From contig AP026541.1 in assembly GCA_026075535.2 (NCBI GenBank), positions 3,658,001-3,722,000 of the forward strand: DNA of 64,000 nucleotides. Reading direction: 5' to 3'. The stretch comes from Tricholoma matsutake (lineage: Eukaryota; Basidiomycota; Agaricomycetes; Agaricales; Tricholomataceae). Positions within the stretch are counted from its first letter, which is position 1, and each line of letters starts with the position of its first letter. Made by a program: the position numbers and the translations under genes. Under the pieces are notes generated by a model. The model searched no databases. It saw only the letters and a program-made list of their open reading frames with translations, and was not told the DNA's origin. Shown in pieces: positions 44,473 to 55,857 of the stretch.

Positions 44473-45532
44473 GTTCCCATGCCAGCGCTAGAGGCAAAAA
44501 TCGATGGGCTTACAGTGCAAGTGTCGCAATTAGTGTCAGTGTTGGCAGCATCACAGCCCAGACAAGCAGAAGTACAGCCAGAGATGACAGGAGATAGAGA
44601 TGATGAGATGGAGGAGATGGTGGAGTGGATGAAGCAGGAGGATGAGACAGGGGAGACATCTGGAAATGGAAAAGTGCACTTATCTAAGTACACACCCCCA
44701 CAAATCTTTGACGGTACCATGGAGAATACAAAATCTTTCATCAGCTCTATACTATTGTACATCCATGGGAGGAAGCCAGAGTTTCATACAGCTGAGTCTA
44801 GGATTATGTTTGCTCTCTCATACATCCAGGGGGGGAAAGCACAGTTCTGGAGAAACGAGGCTATTAATCAAATTTCCGTGGGAAATAAACCATTTGCAAC
44901 CTTCAAGGAAATTTTGGAGAGATTGGAGGCACAGTTTGGGGACCCTAATCCAAAGGCGACAGCCAATGCCAAATTAAAAACCATGCGCCAAGGTTCCCTA
45001 ATGGCGGATGAATTTATTTTGCAGTTCAAAGCAGAAGCTTCACAGACAGATAGTGGGAGAAGCCACATTGGTAGAATTTTTGAAAGCAGGATTAAATCCC
45101 TCTTTATTCAAGTCTATCTACTGACTACCTTCCATGCCAGAGAAGTTGGACAAATGGTATAATTGGGCAATGCACCTTGGCCGGCAATATTGGCAGGAAC
45201 AGGTGGAGTCAAAGTTGATGTATGGAAGTAGCAAATTTGGAAAGCCATCAGGAGAAAAGTCTGAGAAAGGAAAGGCGCCTCAGGTGCAGACTCTGAGGGC
45301 ACAGCCACTGGCCATGGCAGTGACACCTATAGTTGCAGAGTCAGCAGCACCAGCAGATGCAATAGAGATTGATCAAGTGGGGAGACAACCCCCACTTAGA
45401 TGTTTTAACTGTGGGAAATTAGGACACATCTCTAGGAATTGTAAGCAGAAGAGAAAGATCAGGGGAGCTATATTTGAGGAAGTGAAGCAGGAGGAAGGCA
45501 AGCAGGAGAATTTTGTGGAAGAGTCCCAGTGA
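44473..45532 (+). pseudogene. gag: Gypsy C gag, remainder
   Basis: Continues from 37587 after Gypsy B. Coiled N-terminal region with acidic EEMVEWMKQEDE, capsid-like PQIFDGTMENTKSFISS and MRQGSLMADEFILQFK, a frameshift near 45110-45130, then zinc knuckle CFNCGKLGHISRNC near 45401-45442. The gag stop TGA is at 45530-45532. Confidence 0.85.
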
Positions 45533-48500
45533 AGGTTTCCCCATTGGTGACCCAGAATCGTTACAATATATTAGTATCCAAGGAAACCCAGAGCAAACCA
45601 GAAAAAGAAATTGAGCAGGAGTACAACTGTTCTGAATCATGTGACAAGGAGGAGTACAACTGTTGCCAATCACGTGACAAGCAGGAGTACAACTGTTGCC
45701 AATCACATGACAAAGAAAATCGCCACGTGCCATTTCCGAAAACCCCTAAATTCTTTATTCACTCTGCGTGAGTAGAACCTAAAATCACCTTGACTATGGG
45801 ATTGAAGACAGTGGACACACATGCAGCAATTAATGTGGAAGCATTGCTCAATAGCGGTGCTACAGGATTATTTATTAATTGATCCTTAATTACCAGAAAT
45901 GGTATTAGCATGCGCAAGCTGTCACAACCAATAATGGTGTACAATATTGACAGAACAGTCAATCGTGGAGGAACTATCAAGGAGGAGGTGACTATGGTAC
46001 TAAAATATCAGGAGCATCAGGAGCAAGCCATATTTGAAGTGTGCAATCTTGGGAAAACCAATCTAATAATAGGATGTCCATGGTTACGGAAGCATAATCC
46101 TGAAATTGATTGGAAAACTGGGAAAGTACAAATGACTCATTGTCCTAAGGAATGTAATGTGTATGGGAGGAAGATGAAGAAAGAGAAAAAGAAAAAGAGA
46201 GAGGAGGAACATCCGAGGAAGTATGCAGTTACCATGGAGGAAGTGGAGGATGAGGAAATGCCAAATGGGGAAGTTCCAATCATGATCAAGAAAGAAGAGC
46301 AGAGACAACCCTTTAGAGCAATTCATGGAGGACAGTCATGGGACAAGAATATTGTGAATGTGGAGAAGCCAGTGGAGGAGTTAGTGCCAACAGTGTATCA
46401 TGAATATCTGTCAGTGTTCCAGAAGAAGGAGTCCGAGCAACTTCCAGTGTGGAAGCCATGGGATCATGGGATTGAGATAAAGCCAGGGTTTGTGCCAAAG
46501 AAGTTGAAGTTATATTCATTATCTCCAATGGAGCAAGAAGAAGTGGATGTGTTCCTAAATGAACAATTGCGCAAAGGCTATATACAACCTTCAAAATCAC
46601 TGCAGACATCACCAATATTTTTTGTACCAAAGAAAGATAGGAGAAAGAGGATGTGTACAGATTATAGGTACCTGAATGAGTGGACAGTGAAGAATGTGTA
46701 CCCTTGCCATTAATTTCAGAAATAATTGACAAAGTGGGAAAAGCCAAAGTCTTTACAAAATTGGATTTACAATGGGGATACAACAATGTACAAATAAAGA
46801 AAGGAGATGAGTGGAAGGCTGCATTTGCTATGCATTGAGGATCATTCGAGCCACTTGTCATGTTTTTTGGAATGACTAATAGTCCCCCGACCTTCCAAAA
46901 TATGATGAACAACATCTTCAAGGATGTAATTGACAAGGGCATGGTAATAATATTTATTGACAACATTCTGATATTCACAGAGGATGAAGAAAATCATGAG
47001 GCGATAGTGCAGGAGGTGTTGCAGAGGTTGGCAGAGAATGATCTATTTTTGAAACCAGAGAAGTGTGTGTTTGGGGCAAGCAAGATCGAGTTCCTAGGAT
47101 TATTGATTGGCCCCGACAGGATCAAAATGGATCCGATCAAAGTACAGGCAATCATGGATTGGCCTGCACCTACCCATGTCAAGGAAGTGCAAGCTTTCTT
47201 GGGACTCACAAATTATTATTGTCGCTTTGTGCATAATTTTCCAAAATTGCCACACCCTTACATAACCTTACGCAAAAGGGAGTAGTGTGGAGGTGGGGAG
47301 AGCAGCAGCAGACAGCATTTGAGGAGTTGAAGAGGAAGTTCATGGAGGGACCAATATTAGCCCCAGTAGATTTCACACGCCCCTTATGAGTGGAATTAGA
47401 TGCATCTGACTTTGCTACTGGAGTGGTATTATCAATGCTATGCGAAGATGACAAATGGCATCCTTGTGCATATTTGTCCCAAGGGTTGAATGATGTGGAG
47501 AGAAATTATGATGTGCATGACAAAGAGATGTTGGGGATAATACAAGCGTTGGAGGCATGGAGGCATTATTTGGAGCGATGTATGCATCAGATTGAGATCT
47601 GGATGGATCATCAAAATTCGCAATACTTCATGTCCACTAAAAAGCTTAACTGCAGGCAAGCGCATTGGGCGCTATTCCTATTGCATTTCAATTTTCACTT
47701 GGTCCACAAAATGGGAAGCTTAATGAGGAAGGCAGATGCATTATCCAGACATATTGATCATAAAAGGGGGGTGGAGGAGGACAATAAAAATGTTACCTTA
47801 CTCAAACCCGAATACTTTTGCATTTGCACTATGCATCAAGGGCATCTATTAGTAGATGGCTCCAAAGCGGAAATGTTGTCTAAAATTAGACAATGTTTGG
47901 ATATGGATGATGAGGTAGTGGAAGCTGTGAAAGCTATGAAGGAAGAGAAGAAGGGTAATATTAGAGGAGATGAATGTGTTGAGCAAGGGTTGGTGTTATT
48001 CTGAGGAAAGGTGTATGTGCTGAAGGATCAGGATTTGTGAAGGGAGATCATCTGGTTACATCATAATACACCGACAGCTGGACACCCAGGAAGATGGAAG
48101 ATGTTGGAGTTGGTGATGAGAAATTATTGGTGGCCCAGAATTTCTAAATATGTGTTGGGGTATGTGGATGGATGTGATACATGCATGAGGGGGAAGAAAT
48201 TTCCAGAGAACCCTGCAGGAAAATTAATGCCAAACCCGATACCTAAAGTGCCACAGCGAGATATGTCTGTGGATTTTATCACCAGATTACCCGAAGCTCA
48301 AGGGTATGATGCAATATTTGTAGTATGCGACCACTTCACAAAGGAGGTCCATATTATTCCTACTACTACAGAAACCTCATCATTGGGCTTGGCACGCCTC
48401 TATTTAAATCAGGTATGGCAATTACATGGATTACCCAATACTGTTATCTCCAATCGTGGACCACAATTTGCTTCCGTGTTTATGCAAGAACTAAATAACA

Positions 48501-48719
48501 TATTGGGAATTCAAACCAAATTATCTATGGCATATCACCCGCAGACTGATGGGCAGACAGAGAGAATGAATCAGGAGTTGGAGCAGTACCTATGTATGTT
48601 TGTCGACTACCAACAGACCGACTGGCCTGAATGGCTGGCAATTGCCAAATTTTCCCACAATAACAAATTCCATTTGGCTATGTGTATGTCACCCTTTTTT
48701 GTGAATTATGGGTATTGTC
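45508..48719 (+). pseudogene. pol: Gypsy C pol, upstream part
   Basis: Pol is in the -1 frame, overlapping the gag stop as GTGA (45529-45532). A three-fold 36-bp repeat encodes EYNCCQSRDKQ units (45613-45720). The retropepsin motif is NSGATG (near 45853) instead of DSGATG. RT begins near 46380, and its catalytic box reads FIDN (near 46953) instead of YIDD. RNase H near 47390; integrase zinc region near 48060-48200 and DDE core to 48719. Stops near 45770, 45881, 46711, 46837, 47284, 47387, 48002 and 48038. Confidence 0.87.
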
Positions 48720-49144
48720 TGTAAGGGGACTAGGGGGGTGCCCTGTGTGTTTCTCCTATTTTTTACATTTGTTCTATATTTTTCCTCACTTCATTCCCTT
48801 CTATTCTTCATTTTCTATGATTTTTCCGGATTTTATTACTAATTTTCCCTTTCTATCATGCTTGTACATGTTGACACTTTTATATTTAGAGGCGGAGCAC
48901 CCTTCCGACACCTACCCCTTGGTATGATGTCATTTGGCAGCCTTGATCCGCCTATCTCTGCCTTTTCTATTTCTAGGTTATTATTTGATTTTTGTCGTCT
49001 TCACATATACTGGGCATCAGCAAAGGGATCCTTAGAGTTTTCTCTTTGGATTTCCCTTTGCTAGGTGTGTCCCCAATCCCTGTATTATGTAGTATAATTT
49101 TAACTTCATATTTCCCTTTGCTAGAGGCTTAGGTTGCCCTTATA
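48720..49144 (+). repeat. 5' LTR of Gypsy D
   Basis: Transcript-start candidate AGAGTTTTCT at 49034-49043, with complementary AGAAAACTCT at 49147-49156, two bases after the LTR. Confidence 0.92.
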
Positions 49145-49174
49145 GTAGAAAACTCTCCCCTAAGGCCCAAAAAT

Positions 49175-50429
49175 TGCGAATGCACTGCCCAAGATAGGCA
49201 GGTACGGACTGGATGACGCTTCCCAAAGCTCCACAGAGTCCCTACACACCATTCCAGATAGTCTCACCTTTACTGTGCCACCATTTTTGCCAAATGTGCC
49301 CCCTAGCAACATGGATGCATCAGAATGCTTCGACGCGCTTGAAAGTGACATTTCCAGAATGCACGTGCAAATCGATTTGCTTAAATCTATGATTGAAAAC
49401 TTCGTTAGGACCCTCCAGACTAGCCCTATGACCAATATTCCCCCCATTACAACTCCAAGCACACCCAACAACGACGTACTGCCAAATGCACCCACTAAGG
49501 AACACATCCAGATCAAACTGTCCCCCCCTGCCAAATTTAATGGTGCACGTGCACAGGGACATGCATTCCTTAATTCCTGTGAGTTATACATCAGTCTCCA
49601 GTCGCATCAATTTGTCGATGAGGCTGCAAACATTTATTGGGCCTTCACATACATGAAATCTGAACACGCCTATCTCTATGTGGACCGTATCCTGTGTCAA
49701 ACTAAAGAACTCGGTTCTCTACCTTTCTCCACTTGGGGTGACTTTCGAGCTGAGTTCGTACGCCACTTTTGTCCCCTCAATGAACGCCACTGAGCAGTGA
49801 CACGACTCGAGTCATCCACTTACCACCAGGCACATCGATCTGTGGACGACTATATCAATGAGTTCAAGGATTTGGTGGACATGGCAGGATATGGGAGTGG
49901 GCTACCAGTGGTGGTGAAGTTCCGACGGGGGCTCAACTGAGAAATTCAGGACCAGATTGCACAGATGTTGGAAGGGCGCCCAGCAGACGATGATATCTTT
50001 GCTTGGTATGAAGCTGCTTCACTCTGTGATGAGAACCGACTCACAAATGCGGTGTTTAATGCTGCATTCCATGCTCCAACTACCACTCATGCACCCTACA
50101 CCTTCAATTGAATCCTTCCCCACCTCAACCCCATTCCTGTTCATCCAACTCCCACACCAGCCGTCAATGCCCCAGTACCAATGGATGTTGATGCAGCCCG
50201 CAGCAGTGCACGTAAGTTGGATCTCTGCTACCATTGTGGGGAAACTGGACACAGGGCTGGAGCATGTCCCCATCATCAGGACATCCGCATGCTCACCCCC
50301 AAGGGGCGAGATTAACTCCTCCAAGACTTGTTGGTGCTTGTAGATGTTGAGGAAGCAAAGGATCAGGTTGCAGAGGAGATCAAGTCAGAAGTTGTAGAGG
50401 AGCAGGATTTTCCTATTCACAGCGAGTGA
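49175..50429 (+). pseudogene. gag: Gypsy D gag
   Basis: Closely similar to B gag; keeps an open N-terminal block (to 49793) that B lost by a C-run change. Zinc knuckle near 50228-50270. Stops near 49791, 49938, 50109 and 50313 coincide with those of B. Slippery-like GGATTTT at 50405-50411; gag stop at 50427-50429. Confidence 0.88.
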
Positions 50430-53400
50430 ATTGTACACCCTCACTGCCTGTCCATAACTGCTTTGAAGTCTTGTCAGTTGAATCCCTGGAGAATGAATCC
50501 ATTTCTGTGACTGCTCCCCTCTCTGACCCTTCAAAGTTGGCTAAAGACGTACCTGCTCTTCCCATCTCTCCTTCTGCTCCACGCCCCAAAATTAAATCAT
50601 GGGAGCATAAACTACCACGCAAGTATATTGTTGCATCCACTCCCTCTACACATTCCTTGAACCTAGCAATCAAACTGCAGACGACCGACACTGGGCAGAT
50701 ACTCGGTGTCTCTGCACTCCTGGATTCTGGTGCGACCGGCCTCTTCATTGATGCCCATCTTGCGCAACAACATTGCCTAGATACCCGCTCACTCTCATGT
50801 CTGATACCTGTGTATAATGTGGATGGATCCCCAAATGAAGCTGGTGCCATCTGAGAGCTTGTAGACCTGGTTCTCCATTACAAAGATCATAGTGAGCATG
50901 CCCTTTTTGCTGTCACTCAATTAGGAAAGCAAAAGGTGATTTTGGGCTATCCATGGCTTCGAGACCATAACCCAGAGGTCGACTGGCATACCGGGGAGGT
51001 TACCATGAGCTGATGTCCATCCCGCTGTTGGACTTGTTTCACAGAAGCCAGGCAAGAACATCGTGGACAGAAGGCAGCAATACGATGTACTCAGAAGTGT
51101 CATGCCAGACCCCTGCCTATACCTGAAGTGGAGTTGGAAGGGGTTCCTGATCTGATGCTGGACTCGGATGATGAGGAGGAGGACCCAGAGGAAGTGGAGG
51201 AGGATCTTCTACACTGCGATTCGCTCATTGCATGAGGTGTGTGCTACATCGAACATATCCCAATGCCTTGCTGAGGCCTTCCACAAAAACAATGCTGCTA
51301 AATCCTCTACTAATTCCTTACTCCCTCATCTCCATGAGTTTGAAGACGTGTTCTCCAAGGAGTCATTCAACTCTCTTCCTGTGTGCAAGCCATGGGATCA
51401 CATGATCGAACTCACCCCCAGTGCAACCCCTTCATCCTGCAAGGTCTATCCTCTCTCTCCTGAAGACTTATGACAGCTTGACCAGTTCATCGATGAGCAC
51501 CTGGCCTCTGGACGTATTCGACCATTGAAGTCACCCATGGCCTCTCCCTTTTTCTTTGTCAAGAAGAAGGATGGCTCACTTTGACCAGTTCAAGACTACA
51601 GAAGGCTCAACAACATCACAGTCAAAAATCGCTACCCACTACCCCTCATCTCTGAACTCATGAACCAGCTCCATGGAGCCCAATACTTCACCAAGCTTGA
51701 TGTCCATTGGGGCTACAATAATGTGGGGATAAAGGAGGGAGATGAGTGGAAGGCAGCCTTTTGTACCAACTGTGGTCTTTTTGAACTGCTTGTCATGTTC
51801 TTTGGCCTTACTAATAGCCCTGCCACCTTTCAGACCATGATGAATGACATCTTCCATGACCTCATCCTCAAAGGCATTGTCTGCATCTATCTCGATGACA
51901 TCCTCATCTTCACTCGCACAGTTGAAGAGCACCGTCGCATCACGTGCCTCGTCCTAGAACGGCTTCGACGGTACAAACTCTATCTTCATCAGGACAAATG
52001 CGAGTTTGAGAAGACCAAGATCGAGTACCTCGGCCTGATTATCTTGGAGGGTCAAGTGGAGATGGATCCTATCAAGGTGAATGGGGTCACAGCTTGGCCA
52101 ACACCCACGAGCAAGAAAGAGGTGCAGTCTTTCCTGGGCTTCATCAATTTCTATCGGTGTTTTATCAAGGACTTCTCACATCATGCACAACCACTGTTTG
52201 ACTTGACAGGAAAGGAGGCATGGAGGTGGGATAATGCACAACAGGAGGCATTCAAAAGGCTTAAAGAGATGGTCACTTCTGCTCCCATCCTTACCTTTGC
52301 TGATGATTTGCGTCCTTTTTGTGTAGAAGCTGACAGTTCTGACTTTGTGATGGGTGCCGTGTTGTCTCAGCAGTCTCTGGAGGACCAGAAGTGGCATCCT
52401 GTTGCATTCTACTCCAAAAGCCTTAGTGCTGTAGAGCAAAATTATGAGATCCATGACAAGGAGATGTTGGCAATAATGCATGCACTTGAGGAGTGGCAAC
52501 ACTTCCTCGAGGGTGCCCAACACAAGGTGGAAATTTGGATGGATCACAAGAATCTCAAGTACTTTATGACAGCCAAAAATTGAACCATCATCAAGCTCAT
52601 TGGTCCCTGTATCTATCCAGATTCGACTTCTCCTTGCACCACCATCCAAGTTGCAGCATGGGGAAGACCAATGCCCTCTCCCGATGTGCAGACCATGGGG
52701 ATGGCAGCGATGACAACCAAAACATTGTGTTGTTGCAGCCAGACCTGTTCACCATTCAGGCACTGGAAGGCATCGCACCCCAGGGCAAGGAGCGGGACAT
52801 CCTACATGACATTCATCGTGCAAACCGTAGCAGTTTACATGAGGATGTTGTTGCCTGAGCTGTTAAAGAACTGAGGAAGGGATCCACCCTTTCCTTGCAT
52901 GTGGCAGAGTGGGCTGAAAAGGAGGACTTGTTGTATTTCAGGGACCGCATCTACATTCCCAATAACCCAGACCTTTGCCGGTGCATCATATCCCAACACC
53001 AAGACTCACAGATTGCTGGCCATCCTGGACACTGGAAGACCTTGGAGCTCACCTCACAGAACTATTGGTGGCCACAAATGTCATGGCTCATTGGTCAGTA
53101 TTGTCACACTTGTGCCCTTTGCTTCTGCACCAAGGTTCCTCATTGCAAGCCCATTGGCAAGCTACACCCTCTTCCTGTTCCAGAGAGTCATTGGGATGTT
53201 GTCAGTGTCGACTTTGTGGTGGAGTTGCCAGAGTCAAACGGGTTTGATGTGGTGATGTGCACAGTTGATTCAGTGGGAAAACGCGCTCACTTCATTCCCA
53301 CTCACACCACTGTCAGTGCCCTGGGTGCCGCCTGACTCTACCTCCACCATGTGTGGAAATTACATGGACTTCCTGGTGCTTTCCTCTTGGATCGTGGCCC

Positions 53401-54319
53401 TCAGTTCATGGCAGAGTTCACTCGTGAGCTGTACTGACTCCTGGGGATCAAACTCCTTGCTTCAACTGCTTATCACCCACAAACTGACAGCCAGACTGAG
53501 CAAGTCAACCAGGAACTGGAGCAGTACATCCGCATCTTTGTCAATGAATGCCAGGATGATTGGGATGATCTTCTTCCCTTGGCCGAGTTCGGATACAACA
53601 ACCATGTCCATGCCTCCACTCAACAGACCCCTTTCCTCTTAGACACTGGACGACATCCACGCATGGGATTTGAACCTCGCCAAACTCCCTCACACATCAA
53701 GACAGTGAATGAGTTCACAGAACACATGCGGGATAGCTTGGAGGAGGCAAGGGCAGCCTTAGCAAAGGTGAAGGACGACATGGTGCACTTTTACAACCAA
53801 CAGCATTCTCTGACCCCTCAGTACAAGGTTGGTGATCGAGTTTATCTTGACTCCAGTGACATCTCCACTACACGTCCATCCAAGAAACTCACTCATCGCT
53901 TCTTGGGACCTTTCCCCATTGTCAAGTGTGTTGGAATGCATGCCTATCATCTATGCCTCCCAGCCTCCATGTCCAGACTCCACCCCATCTTCCATGTCGT
54001 CAAACTGCTTCCAGCTCCCCCAGATCCATTCCCAGGATGCCATTCACACCCACCACCACTGCCTACAGTGATTGAGGGAGAACCCCAATACAAAGTCGAG
54101 TCAATCTTGGACAGCCGTTTGCATCAAGGACAATGCCAGTATTTGGTGCATTGGAAAGGTTATGGGTATGAGGAGAACTCATGGGTCAAAGAGTCTGATG
54201 TGAATGCCCCTCGGTTAATCAAGGAATTCCACTGACAGCACACTGCTGCACTGCGTCGCATTCAAGTCATGGACTTTGGTCGTATGCAATCTCGAATGCA
54301 TCAGGGCGATGCATCTTAG
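50405..54319 (+). pseudogene. pol: Gypsy D pol
   Basis: Retropepsin LLDSGATG near 50720, RT catalytic YLDD near 51890, RNase H near 52325, integrase zinc region near 52995-53130, DDE core near 53205-53530, chromodomain near 54080-54215. Stops near 50852, 51013, 51232, 51471, 51583, 52857, 53332, 53437 and 54233, plus frameshifts near 51200 and 52577. At the codon before NYEIHDKEM it has CAA where A and B have TGA; both derive from CGA. Confidence 0.88.
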
Positions 54320-54330
54320 AGAGGGGGTGA

Positions 54331-54756
54331 TTTAAGGGGACTAGGGGGGTGCCCTGTGTGTTTCTCCTATTTTTTACATTCGTTCTATATTTTTCCTCAC
54401 TTCATTTCCTTCTATTCTGCATTTTCTATGATTTTTCCAGATTTTATTACTAATTTTCCCTTTCTATCATGTTTGTACATGTTGACACTTTTATATTTAG
54501 AGGTGGAGCACCCCTTCCAACACCTACCCCTTGGTATGATGTCATTCGGTGGCCTTGATCCGCCTATCTCCGCCTTTTCTATTTTTAGGTTATTATTTGA
54601 TTTTTGTCGTCTTCACATATACTGGGCATCGGCAAAGGGATCCTTAGAGTTTTCTCTTCAGATTTCCCTTTGCTAGGTGTGTCCCCAATCCCTGTATTAT
54701 GTAGTATAATTTTAACTTCGGATTTCCCTTTGCTAGAGGCTTAGGTTGCCCTTATA
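54331..54756 (+). repeat. 3' LTR of Gypsy D
   Basis: Starts TTTAAGGGG like the 3' LTR of B, and shares further U3 variants with it instead of with its own 5' LTR. Confidence 0.92.
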
Positions 54757-55456
54757 TCATCCTCGCATGGGAGTAGAACCCAGAAGGGAGGTCAAAGTAC
54801 AGTCAGTAGAAGATTTTGTATCTAAGATGCAAAAGGTACAAGAGGAGGCAGAGGCGGCATTGAAGAAAGCACGTGATGACATGATGCAACATGCGGATCG
54901 TACTCACATGCACGCTCCAGAGTACAAAGTTGGTGACTTGGTATGGCTAAGTACCAAGGACCTAAATATTCCACGACCTTCGAGGAAACTTACGGAGAAA
55001 CAAGTTGGCCCCTACGCAATCTCTAAAGTGATCTCACCTAATGTGGTAGTGCTAAAATTACCCCAATCATTCAAGATCGATCCTGAGATTAATGTATCCC
55101 GCCTATGCCCTTACCACCTGCCCACTATTCCTGGCCAACAAACCACCCCACAACTTCCGATAATAGTAGAAGGTGCTCCAGAATATGTAGTTGAAGAAAT
55201 TCTAGACTCACATCTTCGATGAAACAAATTGGAGTTCTTAATAAAGTGGAAAAACTATACCGACAAAAATAATTTGTGGGAACCCGAAGAGAATTGTAAG
55301 TGAGTACGTAACGCAATTGCCCAATTCTTTAAATGTAATCTGAATGCTCTGCATCACATTGCAAGAATGGTGTATGAAAAGATGAAATTCCAGCCTTACC
55401 AAAATTTCATGGAGAGGACAGATGTAATATTTTCTCATCTGGAAGTCGAGGCATAA
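54757..55456 (+). pseudogene. pol: Gypsy C pol, integrase C-terminus and chromodomain
   Basis: Continues the integrase after D: HPRMGVEPRREV, a helical linker, YKVGDLVWLSTKDL and KLTEKQVGPYAISKV, then a chromodomain (YVVEEILDSHLR, LEFLIKWKNY, NNLWEPEENC) at 55170-55300 with a TGA near 55220 and another near 55302, and a tail to TAA at 55454-55456. The purine tract AAAAGGGGGTAA precedes the 3' LTR. Confidence 0.87.
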
Positions 55457-55466
55457 AAGGGGGTAA

Positions 55467-55857
55467 TGTTAGGAAACAGCCCCATTACCTAATAAAATTT
55501 CATTTTATTTTATTATGTCGAATTATGCTACACTTTGTCAGACTTTGATAGCATGAGAATTTTATTTCGCATGCATCATTATGTACGTGCCTGTACACAT
55601 GCATCGGTAACAATAATGTACAATATATGTAACATAGTATATAAACCCTAAATATACACCTAGGGGACCCCAGTTGTGTTCTCTTAGGTATTCCACCTAC
55701 ACTTGTCGTGTGAATGGCCTATCTCAACAAACTCATCTATAAATAACCCCTTGCATCAAACCCATCAATTCCCCCATCACACATGCAGATCCTGCCCCCT
55801 TCTTGTAGAGAGAACCTGCATGGTCTTAGCTAGCAGATAGTGGCTGTTGCCCTAACA
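55467..55857 (+). repeat. 3' LTR of Gypsy C
   Basis: 391 bp; the 10 extra bases relative to the 5' LTR are a local duplication around CTTTGTCAGACTTTGA. Confidence 0.93.

Larger units (their letters stand above)
48720..54756 (+). mobile_element. Ty3/Gypsy chromovirus D, inserted in C
   Basis: LTRs 48720-49144 (425 bp) and 54331-54756 (426 bp). Target flanks TTGTC (48715-48719) and TCATC (54757-54761) differ at two positions, explained by CpG decay of an original TCGTC on opposite strands. It separates the integrase of C (FVNYGY...) from its continuation (HPRMGVEPRR). LTRs differ at about 18 positions by eye. Confidence 0.93.
36677..55857 (+). mobile_element. Ty3/Gypsy chromovirus C, nested host of B and D
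   Basis: LTRs at 36677-37057 (381 bp) and 55467-55857 (391 bp), perfect ends TGTTAGG...CCTAACA, flanked by CATAT (36672-36676 and 55858-55862). Without B and D it is about 6.3 kb. The LTRs differ by a 10-bp duplication and roughly 17 substitutions by eye (about 4.5 percent), older than B, as the nesting requires. Catalytic residues of protease and reverse transcriptase are changed, so it is dead. Confidence 0.95.
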
